Of a DNA stretch of 64,000 nt, positions 55,702 to 64,000 are shown piece by piece. The stretch spans positions 62,001 to 126,000 of the forward strand of contig CAWEQW010000012.1 in assembly GCA_963811365.1 (NCBI GenBank), given 5' to 3'. The notes under the pieces were generated by a model. It ran no database searches, was not told where the DNA came from, and worked only from the letters and a program-made list of their open reading frames with translations. This stretch comes from CAWEQW01 sp963811365. GTDB lineage: Bacteria; Actinomycetota; Actinomycetes; Propionibacteriales; Nocardioidaceae. The first letter of the stretch is position 1. Every line of letters starts with the position of its first letter. The position numbers were made by a program, and so were the translations under genes.

Positions 55702-56500
55702 ATGCCCACGAACCCGCGCGTCCCGCTGATGGCCGGCAACTGGAAGATGAACCTCAACCACCAGGAGGCGGTGGTGCTGGTCCAGAAGCTCGCCTGGACG
55801 CTGTCGGACAAGAAGCACGACTACGCCAAGGCGGAGGTGGTCGTGCTGCCCCCGTACACCGACATCCGCAGCGTCCAGACGCTGGTGGACGGGGACCGGC
55901 TCGACGTGAGGTACGGCGCGCAGGACGTCTCGCAGCACGACAGCGGCGCGTACACCGGGGAGATCTCCGCGGCGATGCTCGCCAAGCTCGGCGTCAGCTA
56001 TGTCGTGGTCGGCCACTCCGAGCGCCGCGAGTACCACCAGGAGTCCGACGCGCTCGTGAACGCCAAGGCGCACAAGGCGGTCGCCGCGGGCATCACCCCC
56101 ATCGTCTGCGTGGGCGAGGGTCTCGAGGTGCGCAGGGCCGGCGAGCAGGTCGGCTACACCCTCGCGCAGCTCGACGGCTCGCTCGGCCGGGTTCACGTCC
56201 GAGCAGGTCGCCGACCTCGTGGTGGCGTACGAGCCGGTCTGGGCGATCGGCACCGGCGAGGTCGCCACGCCCGAGGACGCCCAGGAGGTGTGCGAGGCGG
56301 TCCGCGGCCGGGTCGCCGAGACGTTCTCCGCCGAGGCCGCCGCCGCGGTCCGGATCCTGTACGGCGGCTCCGTCAAGGCGGCCAACGTGGCCGGCATCAT
56401 GGCGAAGCCGGACGTCGACGGCTGCCTCGTCGGCGGCGCGAGCCTGCAGGTCGAGGAGTTCGGCGGCATCTGCCGGTTCTACGACATGCCTGTCCTCTGA
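55702..56500 (+). pseudogene. tpiA: Triosephosphate isomerase, frameshifted as sequenced (probably intact in vivo)
   Basis: TpiA interconverts dihydroxyacetone phosphate and glyceraldehyde 3-phosphate. The first frame reads PLMAGNWKMNLNH (active-site Asn and Lys) and VVVGHSERREYHQ (active-site His); the second reads VVAYEPVWAIGTG (catalytic Glu) and RILYGGSVKAANVAGIM. They are separated by one extra G at 56185-56186, in GCTCGGCCGGG where GCTCGCCGGG would give GSLAGFTSEQVADLV. Since tpiA is nearly essential and both halves are fully conserved, an assembly error is more likely than real loss. Confidence 0.93.
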
Positions 56501-56516
56501 TTCCCGACTCGTGAGT

Positions 56517-56522
56517 TAGGCT
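56517..56522 (+). promoter_or_regulatory. -10 hexamer of secG (leaderless)
   Basis: TAGGCT followed by 8 nt and GTG 56531; secG would have its own promoter inside the glycolytic block. Confidence 0.5.
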
Positions 56523-56530
56523 TTCCCACC

Positions 56531-56767
56531 GTGGTCATCACCTTCACCGTGCTCCTCGTGCTGACGAGCCTGCTGCTGATCCTGCTGGTCCTGCTGCACA
56601 AGGGCAGGGGCGGCGGGCTCTCCGACATGTTCGGAGGCGGCGTCTCGAGCGGGCTCGGTGGTTCGTCTGTTGCCGAGCGCAACCTTGACCGCATCACCAT
56701 CGGCGCGGGTCTGATCTGGTTCGCCTGCGTCGTCGCCCTGGGCTTCCTGCTCAAGGCCGGCAGTTGA
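56531..56767 (+). CDS. secG: Preprotein translocase subunit SecG
   Basis: The 78-residue SecG has two membrane helices (about 2-22 and 55-75) joined by the conserved loop LLHKGRGGGLSDMFGGG. It assists the SecYE channel in protein export. Its place after tpiA is the usual actinobacterial order. Confidence 0.93.
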   Translation: MVITFTVLLVLTSLLLILLVLLHKGRGGGLSDMFGGGVSSGLGGSSVAERNLDRITIGAGLIWFACVVALGFLLKAGS

Positions 56768-56787
56768 TCTGACGAGGAGTACGAGCG

Positions 56788-57150
56788 GTGGCAGCTGGCG
56801 GCGGCAACGCGATCCGGGGAAGCCGGGTCGGCGCGGGACCCATGGGCGAGGCCGAGCGCGGAGAGACCGCCCCGCGGCAGCGCGTGGTGTACTTCTGCGC
56901 CCACGAGCACGAGTCCGTGATCACGTTCGCGATGGAGGCGCAGATCCCCGAGTCGTGGGACTGCCCGCGCTGCGGGCTGCCGGCCAGCCTCGACTCCGAC
57001 AACCCGCCGCCCCCGCCGAAGATCGAGCCCTACAAGACCCATCTGGCCTACGTGAAGGAGCGACGGTCCGACCAGGAGGCGGCCGACATCCTCGCCGAGG
57101 CGATCCAGACGCTGCGGGACCGCCGCAAGCGCGGCGAGATCATCTTCTGA
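56788..57150 (+). CDS. rbpA: RNA polymerase-binding protein RbpA
   Basis: RbpA is an actinobacterial transcription factor that binds RNA polymerase and the principal sigma factor and stabilises open promoter complexes. The 120 residues show NAIRGSRVGAGPMGEAERGE (the basic linker), RVVYFCAHEHESVITFAMEA, the paired-Cys CPRCGLP and the sigma-interacting helix RRSDQEAADILAEAI. GTG 56788 follows a GAGGAG site. It converges on pgl with 7 bp between stops. Confidence 0.95.
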   Translation: MAAGGGNAIRGSRVGAGPMGEAERGETAPRQRVVYFCAHEHESVITFAMEAQIPESWDCPRCGLPASLDSDNPPPPPKIEPYKTHLAYVKERRSDQEAADILAEAIQTLRDRRKRGEIIF

Positions 57151-57157
57151 CCCGGGC

Positions 57158-57919
57158 TCAGAGACGGGAGGCTGCGGCGTCGTCGACCCACCACACGGTG
57201 CGGTCGGCGCCCTTCGGTCCCGCCGCCGGCACCTGGATCGGATCGGCGCCGTGTACGGCGTCGCGCACCGCCTCGGCCTTGCCCTCGCCGGACGCCACCC
57301 ACCACACCTCCCGGGCGCTGTTGAGCACCCGCATGGTCAGCGAGATCCGCACCGGAGGAGGCTTGGGGGAGTCGCGCACCGCCACCGCAGGGCGTTCGTC
57401 GAGCTGCTCGGTGCGGCCCGGGAACAGGGATGCGCAGTGCCCGTCCGGCCCGATGCCGAGCATCAGCACGTCGAAGGCCTGGCCGTCGCCGTCGGTGCCC
57501 GCGGCGGCCAGCTCGTCGGCGTAGCCCGCGGCGGCCGCGTCGACGTCGTCGCCGTACGGCCCGTCGGAGGCGGGGATGACGTGCACGCGCGCCGGGTCGA
57601 CCGGCAGGCTGCCCAGCATGGCGGCCTCGGCCTTCCCCGCGTTGCGGTCGGTGCTGTCGGACGGGACGAACCGCTCGTCGCCCCACCAGAAGTCGACCCG
57701 CGTCCAGTCCACCTCGCCGCGGCGCGGGGAGCCGGCCACCGCCGCGTGGATCGCGTCGGCGATGGTCCCGCCGGTCAGCACCACTGACGGCGCCCGGCCC
57801 TCGCGCTGGATCCCGGACAGCCGGGACACCAGCGCATCCGCCACCTCGCGGGCGAGGTCTTCGGCGTCCGCGTGCCGGCGGAGCTCCACGCCGCCGGCCG
57901 GCTCCGTGTCGCCGGCCAT
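57158..57919 (-). CDS. pgl: 6-phosphogluconolactonase
   Basis: Pgl opens 6-phosphogluconolactone, the second step of the oxidative pentose-phosphate pathway. The 253 residues contain VVLTGGTIADAIH, VDFWWGDERFVPSDSTDRN and LGIGPDGHCASLFPG, all typical of the DevB-type enzyme. It is the last gene of the tkt-tal-pgi-zwf-opcA-pgl operon, starting 1 nt after the opcA stop. Confidence 0.94.
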   Translation of the reverse strand: MAGDTEPAGGVELRRHADAEDLAREVADALVSRLSGIQREGRAPSVVLTGGTIADAIHAAVAGSPRRGEVDWTRVDFWWGDERFVPSDSTDRNAGKAEAAMLGSLPVDPARVHVIPASDGPYGDDVDAAAAGYADELAAAGTDGDGQAFDVLMLGIGPDGHCASLFPGRTEQLDERPAVAVRDSPKPPPVRISLTMRVLNSAREVWWVASGEGKAEAVRDAVHGADPIQVPAAGPKGADRTVWWVDDAAASRL

Positions 57920-57920
57920 C

Positions 57921-59021
57921 TCAGCCGTTGTCCGCCGCGGGAGCGGCGTCGTCGGGGGGACGGTGCTCGCCGGCGTCCGCGGTCTGCCGGCCGGCCGAAC
58001 GAGCGGAGGCGGCGGTCTTCGCGGCCCGCTCCGAGCCTGCGGAGGCCGGCGCCCTCACGGAGGCGGCCCGGCCCTTGGTCTGGCCCTTGGTCTTGCCCTT
58101 GCCGGTGCCGTTGTGCCGGTCGTGGGAGCGCAGCAGCGACTTCACGGTCCGGGCGTACACGTCGTCGGGGTCGAGCCGGCGCAGCTCCTCGGACAGCAGC
58201 TCGGCGAGCTCGCGCCGCTTCAGCGCCACCGGCCGGTCCGGCGCCCCCGGCGTGGACAGCGTGGCCAGCTTGCCGTCGTAGCGGGTCAGCTTCACCGGTC
58301 CCTGCTTGGTCTCGAGGGTGACGTCGGTGATCCCGGGACCCTCGCTGTTGTGCCGGGCGACGTCGAGGTGCAGCCGGTCCGCGAGCCAGGCCGACAGCAG
58401 GTCGGCGCTCGGGCTGATCCGCTCGGCGGAGACCGACGCGGCGACCACGCGGCCGGGGTGCTGGTCGAGGGCCGCGGCCATCAGCGCCCGCCAGCCGGTG
58501 ACCCGGGTCCACGCCAGGTCGGTGTTGCCGGGCGCGTAGGAGCGGCACTGGGTGAGCATCGCCTTCGCCTTGCCGGTGGGTACGGCGGCGGCGTCGGTGA
58601 TCCGCCGGCGTCCCAGGCTGCCGAGCGGGTCGGACGCCGGGTCGGAGGGAGCACGACCGGGCCACCAGACCACGACGGGGGAGTCCGGCAGCAGCAGCGG
58701 GAGGACGACGGACTCCGGGTGCCGGGTCACCTCGCCGTGCAGCCGGATCAGCGCACGCTCGCCCGAGGCGCCGGAGCCGATGCCGACCTCGGCGTCGACG
58801 CGCGCCGGGCCGCGCGGGTTGCCGAGCACCACGCCGAGCAGCCGGGCGGGATGCTCGCGAGCCGCCGTGCGTGCGACGCTCATCGCCTCGCCGGCCACGT
58901 TGTCGTCGGCGACGAACACCAGCGTCATCACCATGCCCATCGCCGGGCTGCCCGCCCGCCGTCGGGCACGCAGGAACTCCGCGGCGATCGCGCTGGAGTT
59001 GGTGTCGGTCAGGTCGATCAT
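57921..59021 (-). CDS. opcA: Glucose-6-phosphate dehydrogenase assembly protein OpcA
   Basis: OpcA is an actinobacterial and cyanobacterial helper that activates glucose-6-phosphate dehydrogenase. The 366 residues have MTLVFVADDNVAGEA, EVTRHPESVVLPLLLPDSPV, VVVWWPGRAP and the typical TDLAWTRVTGWRALMAAALD. A low-complexity tail rich in Lys, Arg and Ala (about 300-366, with GKGKTKGQTKGRAA) follows and is probably disordered. Its ATG directly follows the zwf stop. Confidence 0.95.
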   Translation of the reverse strand: MIDLTDTNSSAIAAEFLRARRRAGSPAMGMVMTLVFVADDNVAGEAMSVARTAAREHPARLLGVVLGNPRGPARVDAEVGIGSGASGERALIRLHGEVTRHPESVVLPLLLPDSPVVVWWPGRAPSDPASDPLGSLGRRRITDAAAVPTGKAKAMLTQCRSYAPGNTDLAWTRVTGWRALMAAALDQHPGRVVAASVSAERISPSADLLSAWLADRLHLDVARHNSEGPGITDVTLETKQGPVKLTRYDGKLATLSTPGAPDRPVALKRRELAELLSEELRRLDPDDVYARTVKSLLRSHDRHNGTGKGKTKGQTKGRAASVRAPASAGSERAAKTAASARSAGRQTADAGEHRPPDDAAPAADNG

Positions 59022-60590
59022 CTACGGTCGCCTCCAGGTCCGCCCGTCGCGGGCGAGCATCTTCTCGGCCGAGGCAGGACCCCAGGTGCCGGACTCGTAC
59101 TCCTCCGGAGTGCCGTGCTTGGCCCAGTAGTCCACGATCGGGTCGAGGATCTTCCAGGACCGCTCCACCTCCTCGTGGCGCGGGAACAGCGGCGGCTCCC
59201 CGAGCAGCACGTCGAGGATCAGTCGTTCGTAGGCCTCCGGGCTCGACTCGGTGAACGACCCGCCGTAGGCGAAGTCCATGTTCACGTCGCGGATCTCCAT
59301 CGCCGTACCGGGCACCTTCGACCCGAACCTGAGGGTCACACCCTCGTCGGGCTGCACCCGGATCACCAGGGCGTTCTTGGTCAGCTCCTCGGTCGCGGTG
59401 TCCGAGAACGGGAGGTGCGGCGCGCGCTTGAACACGACCGCCACCTCGGTGACCCGCCGGCCCAGCCGCTTGCCGGTGCGCAGGTAGAACGGGACGCCGG
59501 CCCACCGCCGGGTCTCCACCTCCAGCTTGATCGCGGCGTACGTCTCGGTCGCCGAGTCCGCGGGAATGTCCTGCTCCTGCTTGTACCCCTTGACCTTCTC
59601 GCCGCCGGCCCAGCCGGCGCCGTACTGCCCGCGGGCGGTGAACAGGTCGAGCCGCCGGGGGAGTACGACGGACTCCAGCACCTTGAGCTTCTCCAGCCGC
59701 AGGCTGCGGGCGTCGAACGAGGTCGGCTCCTCCATCGCCACGAGCGCCATGAGCTGGATGAGGTGGTTCTGGATCACGTCGCGCGCGGCGCCGATGCCGT
59801 CGTAGTAGCCGGCCCGCCCACCGATGCCGATGTCCTCGGCCATCGTGATCTGCACGTGGTCGACGTAGTTGGCGTTCCAGATCGGCTCGAACATCGCGTT
59901 GGCGAACCGCATCGCCAGGATGTTCTGCACGGTCTCCTTGCCGAGGTAGTGGTCGATGCGGAACACCGACTCGGGCGGGAACACCTCGGAGATGATCGCG
60001 TTGAGCTCGCGCGCTGTCTTGAGGTTCGAGCCGAACGGCTTCTCGACCACCACGCGGCGCCAGGAGTCCGGACTCTGCTCGGCGAGGCCGTGCTCCTTGA
60101 GCTGGCCGATCACCGTGGAGAAGAACCGCGGCGGGATCGACAGGTAGAACGCGTGGTTGCCGCCCGTGCCCCGGACCCGGTCGAGGTCCTGGATGGTCTG
60201 CCGAAGGGTCTCGAACGCGACGTCGTCGTCGAAGTCGCCCTGGACGAACCTGAAGCCCTCCGCGAGCTGGTCCCAGACCTCCTCGCGGAACTCGGTGCGG
60301 GCGTGCTCCTTGACCGAGTCGTGCACGATCTGCGCGAAGTCCTGGTCGACCCAGTCCCGGCGTGCGAACCCGACGAGGGAGAAGCCCGGCGGCAGCAGCC
60401 CGCGGCTGGCCAGGTCGTAGATCGCCGGCATCAGCTTCTTGCGGGCGAGGTCGCCCGTGACCCCGAAGATCACCACGCCGCACGGCCCGGCGATCTGCGG
60501 CAGCCGGCGGTCCTCGGGGTCGCGCAGCGGGTTGACGAAGCTCGTGCCGGTCGTGTCCGTGTAGTGGGCGCGACTGCTGGCGGGGCTCAC
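59022..60590 (-). CDS. zwf: Glucose-6-phosphate 1-dehydrogenase
   Basis: Zwf oxidises glucose 6-phosphate to the lactone, making NADPH. The 522 residues show the nucleotide-binding GVTGDLARKKLMPAIYDL, the substrate motif EKPFGSNLKTA, and RIDHYLGKETVQNILAMRFAN with the catalytic His. GTG 60590 overlaps the pgi stop (GTGA). The frame is open far upstream through pgi, but that is antisense-like reading and should not be annotated. Confidence 0.97.
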   Translation of the reverse strand: MSPASSRAHYTDTTGTSFVNPLRDPEDRRLPQIAGPCGVVIFGVTGDLARKKLMPAIYDLASRGLLPPGFSLVGFARRDWVDQDFAQIVHDSVKEHARTEFREEVWDQLAEGFRFVQGDFDDDVAFETLRQTIQDLDRVRGTGGNHAFYLSIPPRFFSTVIGQLKEHGLAEQSPDSWRRVVVEKPFGSNLKTARELNAIISEVFPPESVFRIDHYLGKETVQNILAMRFANAMFEPIWNANYVDHVQITMAEDIGIGGRAGYYDGIGAARDVIQNHLIQLMALVAMEEPTSFDARSLRLEKLKVLESVVLPRRLDLFTARGQYGAGWAGGEKVKGYKQEQDIPADSATETYAAIKLEVETRRWAGVPFYLRTGKRLGRRVTEVAVVFKRAPHLPFSDTATEELTKNALVIRVQPDEGVTLRFGSKVPGTAMEIRDVNMDFAYGGSFTESSPEAYERLILDVLLGEPPLFPRHEEVERSWKILDPIVDYWAKHGTPEEYESGTWGPASAEKMLARDGRTWRRP

Positions 60591-62209
60591 GAAAGAGCCC
60601 CTCGCACGACCTCGACGCCGGCGGCCGGGTCCGTCAGGTGCAGCCGCAGCACCGGCCGCCCGTGCTCGGCGAGCACCGTGGCGTCGCCGGCCGCCTGGGC
60701 CGCGATCAGGGTCCCGAACGTGTAGTCGCGTCCGGGCACCTGAAGGTCCTGCACCGGCGCGGTGGTGACCTGGACGTACACACCCTCGGCGGGGCCGCCC
60801 TTGTGGAACTGGCCGGTGGAGTGCAGGAAGCGCGGGCCCCAGCCGTAGGTGACCGGACGCCGGGTCCGCACCGCGAGGGAGTCGCGGACGCCGGCCAGGT
60901 CCGGCACGGCGAGCCGGTCGAGGTAGGCCGTCACCGCGACGTAGCCGCGCTCCTCGTCGAGGCGGGCCAGCAGCGCACCGACCGCGTCGGAGACCGTGGC
61001 CGCGTCGCCGAGCCAGTCGCCGCCGAGCGCCCGGACCTCGACGGGGCCGTCGACGAACGCGGGGTCGGAGCGCTCGGGGCTGCCCTCGAGCATCGAGCGG
61101 GCCGCCTTCTTGGCGCTCTCGACGTCCGGCTGGTCGAACGGGTTGATGCCGAGCAGCCGCCCGGCGGCCGCCGTGGCGACCTCCCACAGCAGCATCTGGG
61201 CGCCGAGCGGACCGGTCACCGCGACGTCGGAGCCGCCGGAGACCGACGACATCTGCTCGTCGCCGGCGTCGGGCACGAGGTGCGCGACGGTGACGTCGTG
61301 GGGCGGCAGCGCGACCTCGGGGGCCGAGGTGTCGCCGACCACGACCGGGAGGATGCCCGTGCCCTGCTTGCCGGTGCTCTCCGCGATGAGCTGCTCGGCC
61401 CAGTCGGCGAACCCGGTGAGCCCGGAGCCCTGGTCGGCGATGACCAGCTTGTCGCGCAGCGGAGACGTCGCCCCGATCGCGGCGCCGAGCCGCAGGCCGG
61501 GGTTCGCCTCGTCGTCCTCGGCGAGCAGGTCGGCGACCGCGTCGGCCTCGGCGAGCAGGCCGGCGATGTCCGCGCCGGCCAGCCCGCTCGGCACCAGGCC
61601 GAACGCGGTGAGCGCGGAGTAGCGGCCGCCGACGTGCGGGTCGGCGTTGACCACCCGGTAGCCGTCGGCCCGCGCCTGCTGGTCCAGCGGGCTGCCGGGG
61701 TCGGTGACCACGACGATGCGCCGGGTCGGGTCGATCCCGGCCCTCTCGAAGGCCTCCACGTACGCGCGCCGCTGCGAGTCGGTCTCCACCGTCGAGCCGG
61801 ACTTGCTGGAGACCACCACGACCGTGCGATCGAGCCGGTCGGCGAGCGCGGCGCCCACCTGGTCCGGGCTGCTGGAGTCGAGCACGGTCAGCTCGACGCC
61901 CGCCGTCGCGCAGATCACCTCCGGCGCCAGCGACGAGCCACCCATGCCGCAGAGCACGACGTGGTCCACACCGTCCTCGGCGAGCTCGCTGCGCAGCGCC
62001 GACACCTCGCCGACGAGGTGCCGCGAGCTGCGGTGCAGGCCCACCCAGGCGAGCCGGACCGATGCCTCGGACTCCGCGTCCGGTCCCCAGAGGCGGGCGT
62101 CGCGGTCGAAGAGCCGGCTGGCGAACTGCTCCTTGACGAGGCCGGGAACGTGCTCGGCGACGGCGTCGGCGGCGGCCCCCGTGGCGGTCACCTCCAGGGC
62201 GTCGGTCAC
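60587..62209 (-). CDS. pgi: Glucose-6-phosphate isomerase
   Basis: Pgi interconverts glucose 6-phosphate and fructose 6-phosphate. The 540 residues have VVLCGMGGSSLAPEVICA, the sugar-phosphate loop VVSSKSGSTVETDSQ, VGGRYSALTAFGLVPSGLAG and the C-terminal GPRFLHSTGQFHKGGP with the active-site His and Lys. This is the form seen beside transaldolase in actinobacteria (some relatives are fused). Overlaps with tal and zwf point to one transcript. Confidence 0.95.
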   Translation of the reverse strand: MTDALEVTATGAAADAVAEHVPGLVKEQFASRLFDRDARLWGPDAESEASVRLAWVGLHRSSRHLVGEVSALRSELAEDGVDHVVLCGMGGSSLAPEVICATAGVELTVLDSSSPDQVGAALADRLDRTVVVVSSKSGSTVETDSQRRAYVEAFERAGIDPTRRIVVVTDPGSPLDQQARADGYRVVNADPHVGGRYSALTAFGLVPSGLAGADIAGLLAEADAVADLLAEDDEANPGLRLGAAIGATSPLRDKLVIADQGSGLTGFADWAEQLIAESTGKQGTGILPVVVGDTSAPEVALPPHDVTVAHLVPDAGDEQMSSVSGGSDVAVTGPLGAQMLLWEVATAAAGRLLGINPFDQPDVESAKKAARSMLEGSPERSDPAFVDGPVEVRALGGDWLGDAATVSDAVGALLARLDEERGYVAVTAYLDRLAVPDLAGVRDSLAVRTRRPVTYGWGPRFLHSTGQFHKGGPAEGVYVQVTTAPVQDLQVPGRDYTFGTLIAAQAAGDATVLAEHGRPVLRLHLTDPAAGVEVVRGALS

Positions 62210-63336
62210 CGGCCGGCCTCCGTGTCGCCGCCGCGGGCCTTCTCGAGCTGTCCGCGGACCGTGTCACCGAGCTCGTGCCAGGAGACCACGAACTTGTCGA
62301 CGCCCTCCTTCTCCAGGGTGGCGATGACGTCGTCGTAGTCGACTCCGGCCGCCGCCAGCCGGTCCATGACCGACCGGGCGTCGTCGTAGTTCCCGGTCAC
62401 GGTGTCGCCGCGGACCTCGCCGTGGTCGGCGAAGGCGTGCAGCGTCTTCTCCGGCATCGTGTTGACGGTCTCGGCCACCACCAGCTCCGAGACGTACAGC
62501 GTGTCGTCGTACTCCGGGTTCTTGACGCCGGTCGAGGCCCACAGCGGTCGCTGGAGGTTGGCGCCCTCGGCCTTCAGCGCCGTGAAGCGGTCGTCGCTGA
62601 AGACGTCCTCGAACGCCTGGTAGGCGAGCCGCGCGTTGGCGACCGCGGCCTTGCCCTTGAGGTCGGCGGCGTCCGCGGCGTCGCTCGCGTCGAGCCGCTT
62701 GTCGATCTCGGTGTCGACCCGCGAGACGAAGAACGACGCCACCGACTGGATCTTGCTGAGGTCCTCGCCGTTGTCGCGGGCCTGCTCGAGGCCGGCGAGG
62801 TAGGCGTCCATCACGCCGCGGTAGCGCTCCAGGCCGAAGATCAGCGTGACGTTGACGCTGATGCCGGTGGCCAGCGTCGCGGTGATCGCAGGCAGGCCCT
62901 CGGTGGTCGCCGGGATCTTGATGAACAGGTTGGGCCGGTCGACGGCCTTCCACAGCTTGTTCGCCATCGTCACGGTGGCGTCGGTGTCGAAGGCGATGTC
63001 GGGGGAGACCTCGATCGAGACCCGGCCGTCCCGGCCGCCTGTGGCGTCGAACGTCTCCATGAGCACGTCGCAGGCGTCGCGTACGTCGGTCGTGGTGATC
63101 TCGAAGATCGCCTCCTCGACGTCCTCGACGCGCTCGGCGAGCTCGCGCACCTGGGCGTCGTACCGCTCGCCGTCGCTGAGCGCCGCGGCGAAGATCGTGG
63201 GGTTGGTCGTCACCCCCACCACCGAGCTGTTCTTCACCAGGTCCACGAGGTTCCCGGTCTCGATGCGTTCCCTGGACAGGTCGTCCAGCCAGATGGACAC
63301 TCCTGCGTCGGCAAGAGCCTTGAGGCGGTTCGACAT
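62206..63336 (-). CDS. tal: Transaldolase
   Basis: Transaldolase moves a dihydroxyacetone unit between sugar phosphates in the non-oxidative pentose-phosphate pathway. The 376 residues include ISIWLDDLSR-like VSIWLDDLSRERIETGNL, VVGVTTNPTIFAAA and the Schiff-base Lys in NLFIKIPATTEGLPAI. The end overlaps the pgi start. Confidence 0.96.
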   Translation of the reverse strand: MSNRLKALADAGVSIWLDDLSRERIETGNLVDLVKNSSVVGVTTNPTIFAAALSDGERYDAQVRELAERVEDVEEAIFEITTTDVRDACDVLMETFDATGGRDGRVSIEVSPDIAFDTDATVTMANKLWKAVDRPNLFIKIPATTEGLPAITATLATGISVNVTLIFGLERYRGVMDAYLAGLEQARDNGEDLSKIQSVASFFVSRVDTEIDKRLDASDAADAADLKGKAAVANARLAYQAFEDVFSDDRFTALKAEGANLQRPLWASTGVKNPEYDDTLYVSELVVAETVNTMPEKTLHAFADHGEVRGDTVTGNYDDARSVMDRLAAAGVDYDDVIATLEKEGVDKFVVSWHELGDTVRGQLEKARGGDTEAGR

Positions 63337-63402
63337 CGGTACCTCCCGGGGTCGGTGTGAGGGTCGGGTCAGAAGGTGGGCGAGACGGGCCCCGCCCTGG
63401 GG

Positions 63403-64000
63403 TCAAGCGCGCAGGGCCGCCACGCATTCCTGCGCCGCCAGCGCGACGGCGTCGGCCGTGATCCCGAACTCGCGGTAGATCGTCGCGAAGTCCGCGGACG
63501 CCCCGAAGTGGTCCAGCGAGACGATCCGGCCGTGCTCGCCGACGACCTCGCGCCAGCCGAGCGCGACGCCGGCCTCGACGCTGACCCGGGCCTTGACGAT
63601 GGGCGGCAGCACGGTGTCGCGGTAGGACTGCTCCTGGGCGTCGAACCACTCCCGGCACGGCATCGAGACGACGCGCGCGTCGATGCCCTGCTCCGCGAGC
63701 ATGGTGCGGGCGGCGACCGCGAGCTGCACCTCGGAGCCGGTGCCGATGAGGATGACGTCGGGGGAGCCGCTCTCTGCGTCGACGAGCACGTAGCCGCCCT
63801 TCGCGACGTGCTCGGTGTCGGCGAAGCCGTCGGTGCCGCGCGGCAGGACCGGGACGTTCTGCCGGGTCAGCGCGAGCCCGGTCGGGCGGTCCGCGTGCGA
63901 CAGGACCGTCTGCCAGGCCGCGACGGTCTCGTTGGCGTCCGCCGGGCGTACGACGTCCAGCCCGGGGATCGCGCGCAGCGCCGCGAGGTGCTCGACCGGC
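63403..64000 (-). CDS. tkt: Transketolase, C-terminal part (cut by window edge)
   Basis: Transketolase moves two-carbon units with thiamine diphosphate. About 198 C-terminal residues are present and the rest lies right of the window. Visible marks are VEHLAALRAIPGLDVVRPAD, LTRQNVPVLPRG, ILIGTGSEVQLAV, REWFDAQEQSYRDTVLPPIV and DHFGASADFATIYREFGIT, all from the C-terminal domain. It heads the pentose-phosphate operon, with 66 bp to tal. Confidence 0.95.
   Translation of the reverse strand, partial: PVEHLAALRAIPGLDVVRPADANETVAAWQTVLSHADRPTGLALTRQNVPVLPRGTDGFADTEHVAKGGYVLVDAESGSPDVILIGTGSEVQLAVAARTMLAEQGIDARVVSMPCREWFDAQEQSYRDTVLPPIVKARVSVEAGVALGWREVVGEHGRIVSLDHFGASADFATIYREFGITADAVALAAQECVAALRA

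Noticed and set aside
57576..60725. 1049-codon plus-strand ORF opposite pgl-opcA-zwf
   Set aside because: Antisense shadow with low-complexity His/Val/Arg/Gly composition; the minus-strand genes are all recognisable.
59022..62267. Single long minus-strand frame across zwf and pgi, suggesting a fusion
   Set aside because: The pgi part of that frame has no homology; the true pgi lies in another frame and overlaps zwf by only 4 bp.

Overview
The window is a very GC-rich, gene-dense stretch of actinobacterial chromosome. GC-rich wobble positions, the uvrC-rapZ-yvcK-whiA-gap-pgk-tpiA-secG-rbpA block, the tkt-tal-pgi-zwf-opcA-pgl block, a KstR-type regulator, a mycothiol-type DinB protein and a PPOX/F420-type oxidoreductase all point to Actinomycetota. 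The overall gene content looks like Nocardioidaceae (Nocardioides-like); that rank is inferred. I see no rRNA, tRNA, CRISPR array, IS element or prophage.

Layout. (1) 1-6.4 kb: a CocE-type hydrolase cut by the window edge, a DmpA/P1 self-cleaving aminopeptidase, an HDAC-like deacetylase, dxs and a DEAD-box helicase. (2) 6.4-14.1 kb: an HNH-endonuclease scrap, a thiolase/FadB beta-oxidation pair, a homocysteine methyltransferase, an AlkD-like repair protein, a PAC2 protein, TesB thioesterase and a GerW/YtfJ-like protein. (3) 14.2-21.2 kb: a decayed zone with a TetR/MaoC scar, an intact ATP-dependent DNA ligase, and a three-gene operon of a GT2 polysaccharide synthase, an HlyD-like protein and a GH81 endo-beta-1,3-glucanase, of which the last two are broken. 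(4) 21.4-30.8 kb: AlkA-like glycosylase, SCP2 protein, cardiolipin-synthase-like PLD, uvrB, small genes, an AbrB-type permease, and terC behind what looks like a yybP-ykoY manganese riboswitch. (5) 30.8-40.9 kb: a muropeptide-recycling operon (class A beta-lactamase-like protein, L-Ala-D/L-Glu epimerase, NlpC/P60 peptidase), a PPOX protein, kstR, a GT4/methyltransferase/cyclase-like/methyltransferase cluster, a LipC-like esterase and a double GNAT protein. (6) 41-48 kb: collagen-like and secreted PLD-like proteins, MBL hydrolase, mycothiol-type protein, uvrA behind a LexA/SOS-type box, and a Rieske lipoprotein. (7) 48.3-57.2 kb: the uvrC-to-rbpA block. (8) 57.2-64 kb, minus strand: the pentose-phosphate operon, with tkt cut by the window edge.

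How the genes work together: lower glycolysis (gap, pgk, tpiA) and the pentose-phosphate operon converge on each other at 57.15 kb, placing upper and lower carbon flux side by side. All three nucleotide-excision-repair genes (uvrB, uvrA, uvrC) lie within 26 kb on the plus strand, with AlkA-, AlkD- and LigB-like repair genes nearby.

Two themes need care. First, many genes appear leaderless, with a TAnnnT hexamer 6-8 nt before the start codon. Second, several genes that should be intact (tpiA, fadB, the GT4 gene, the uvrA tail) carry single-base indels in G/C runs. Some of the decay in this window may therefore be sequencing error, although the clustered damage at 14.2-21.2 kb, including a nonsense codon, looks more like real gene loss.
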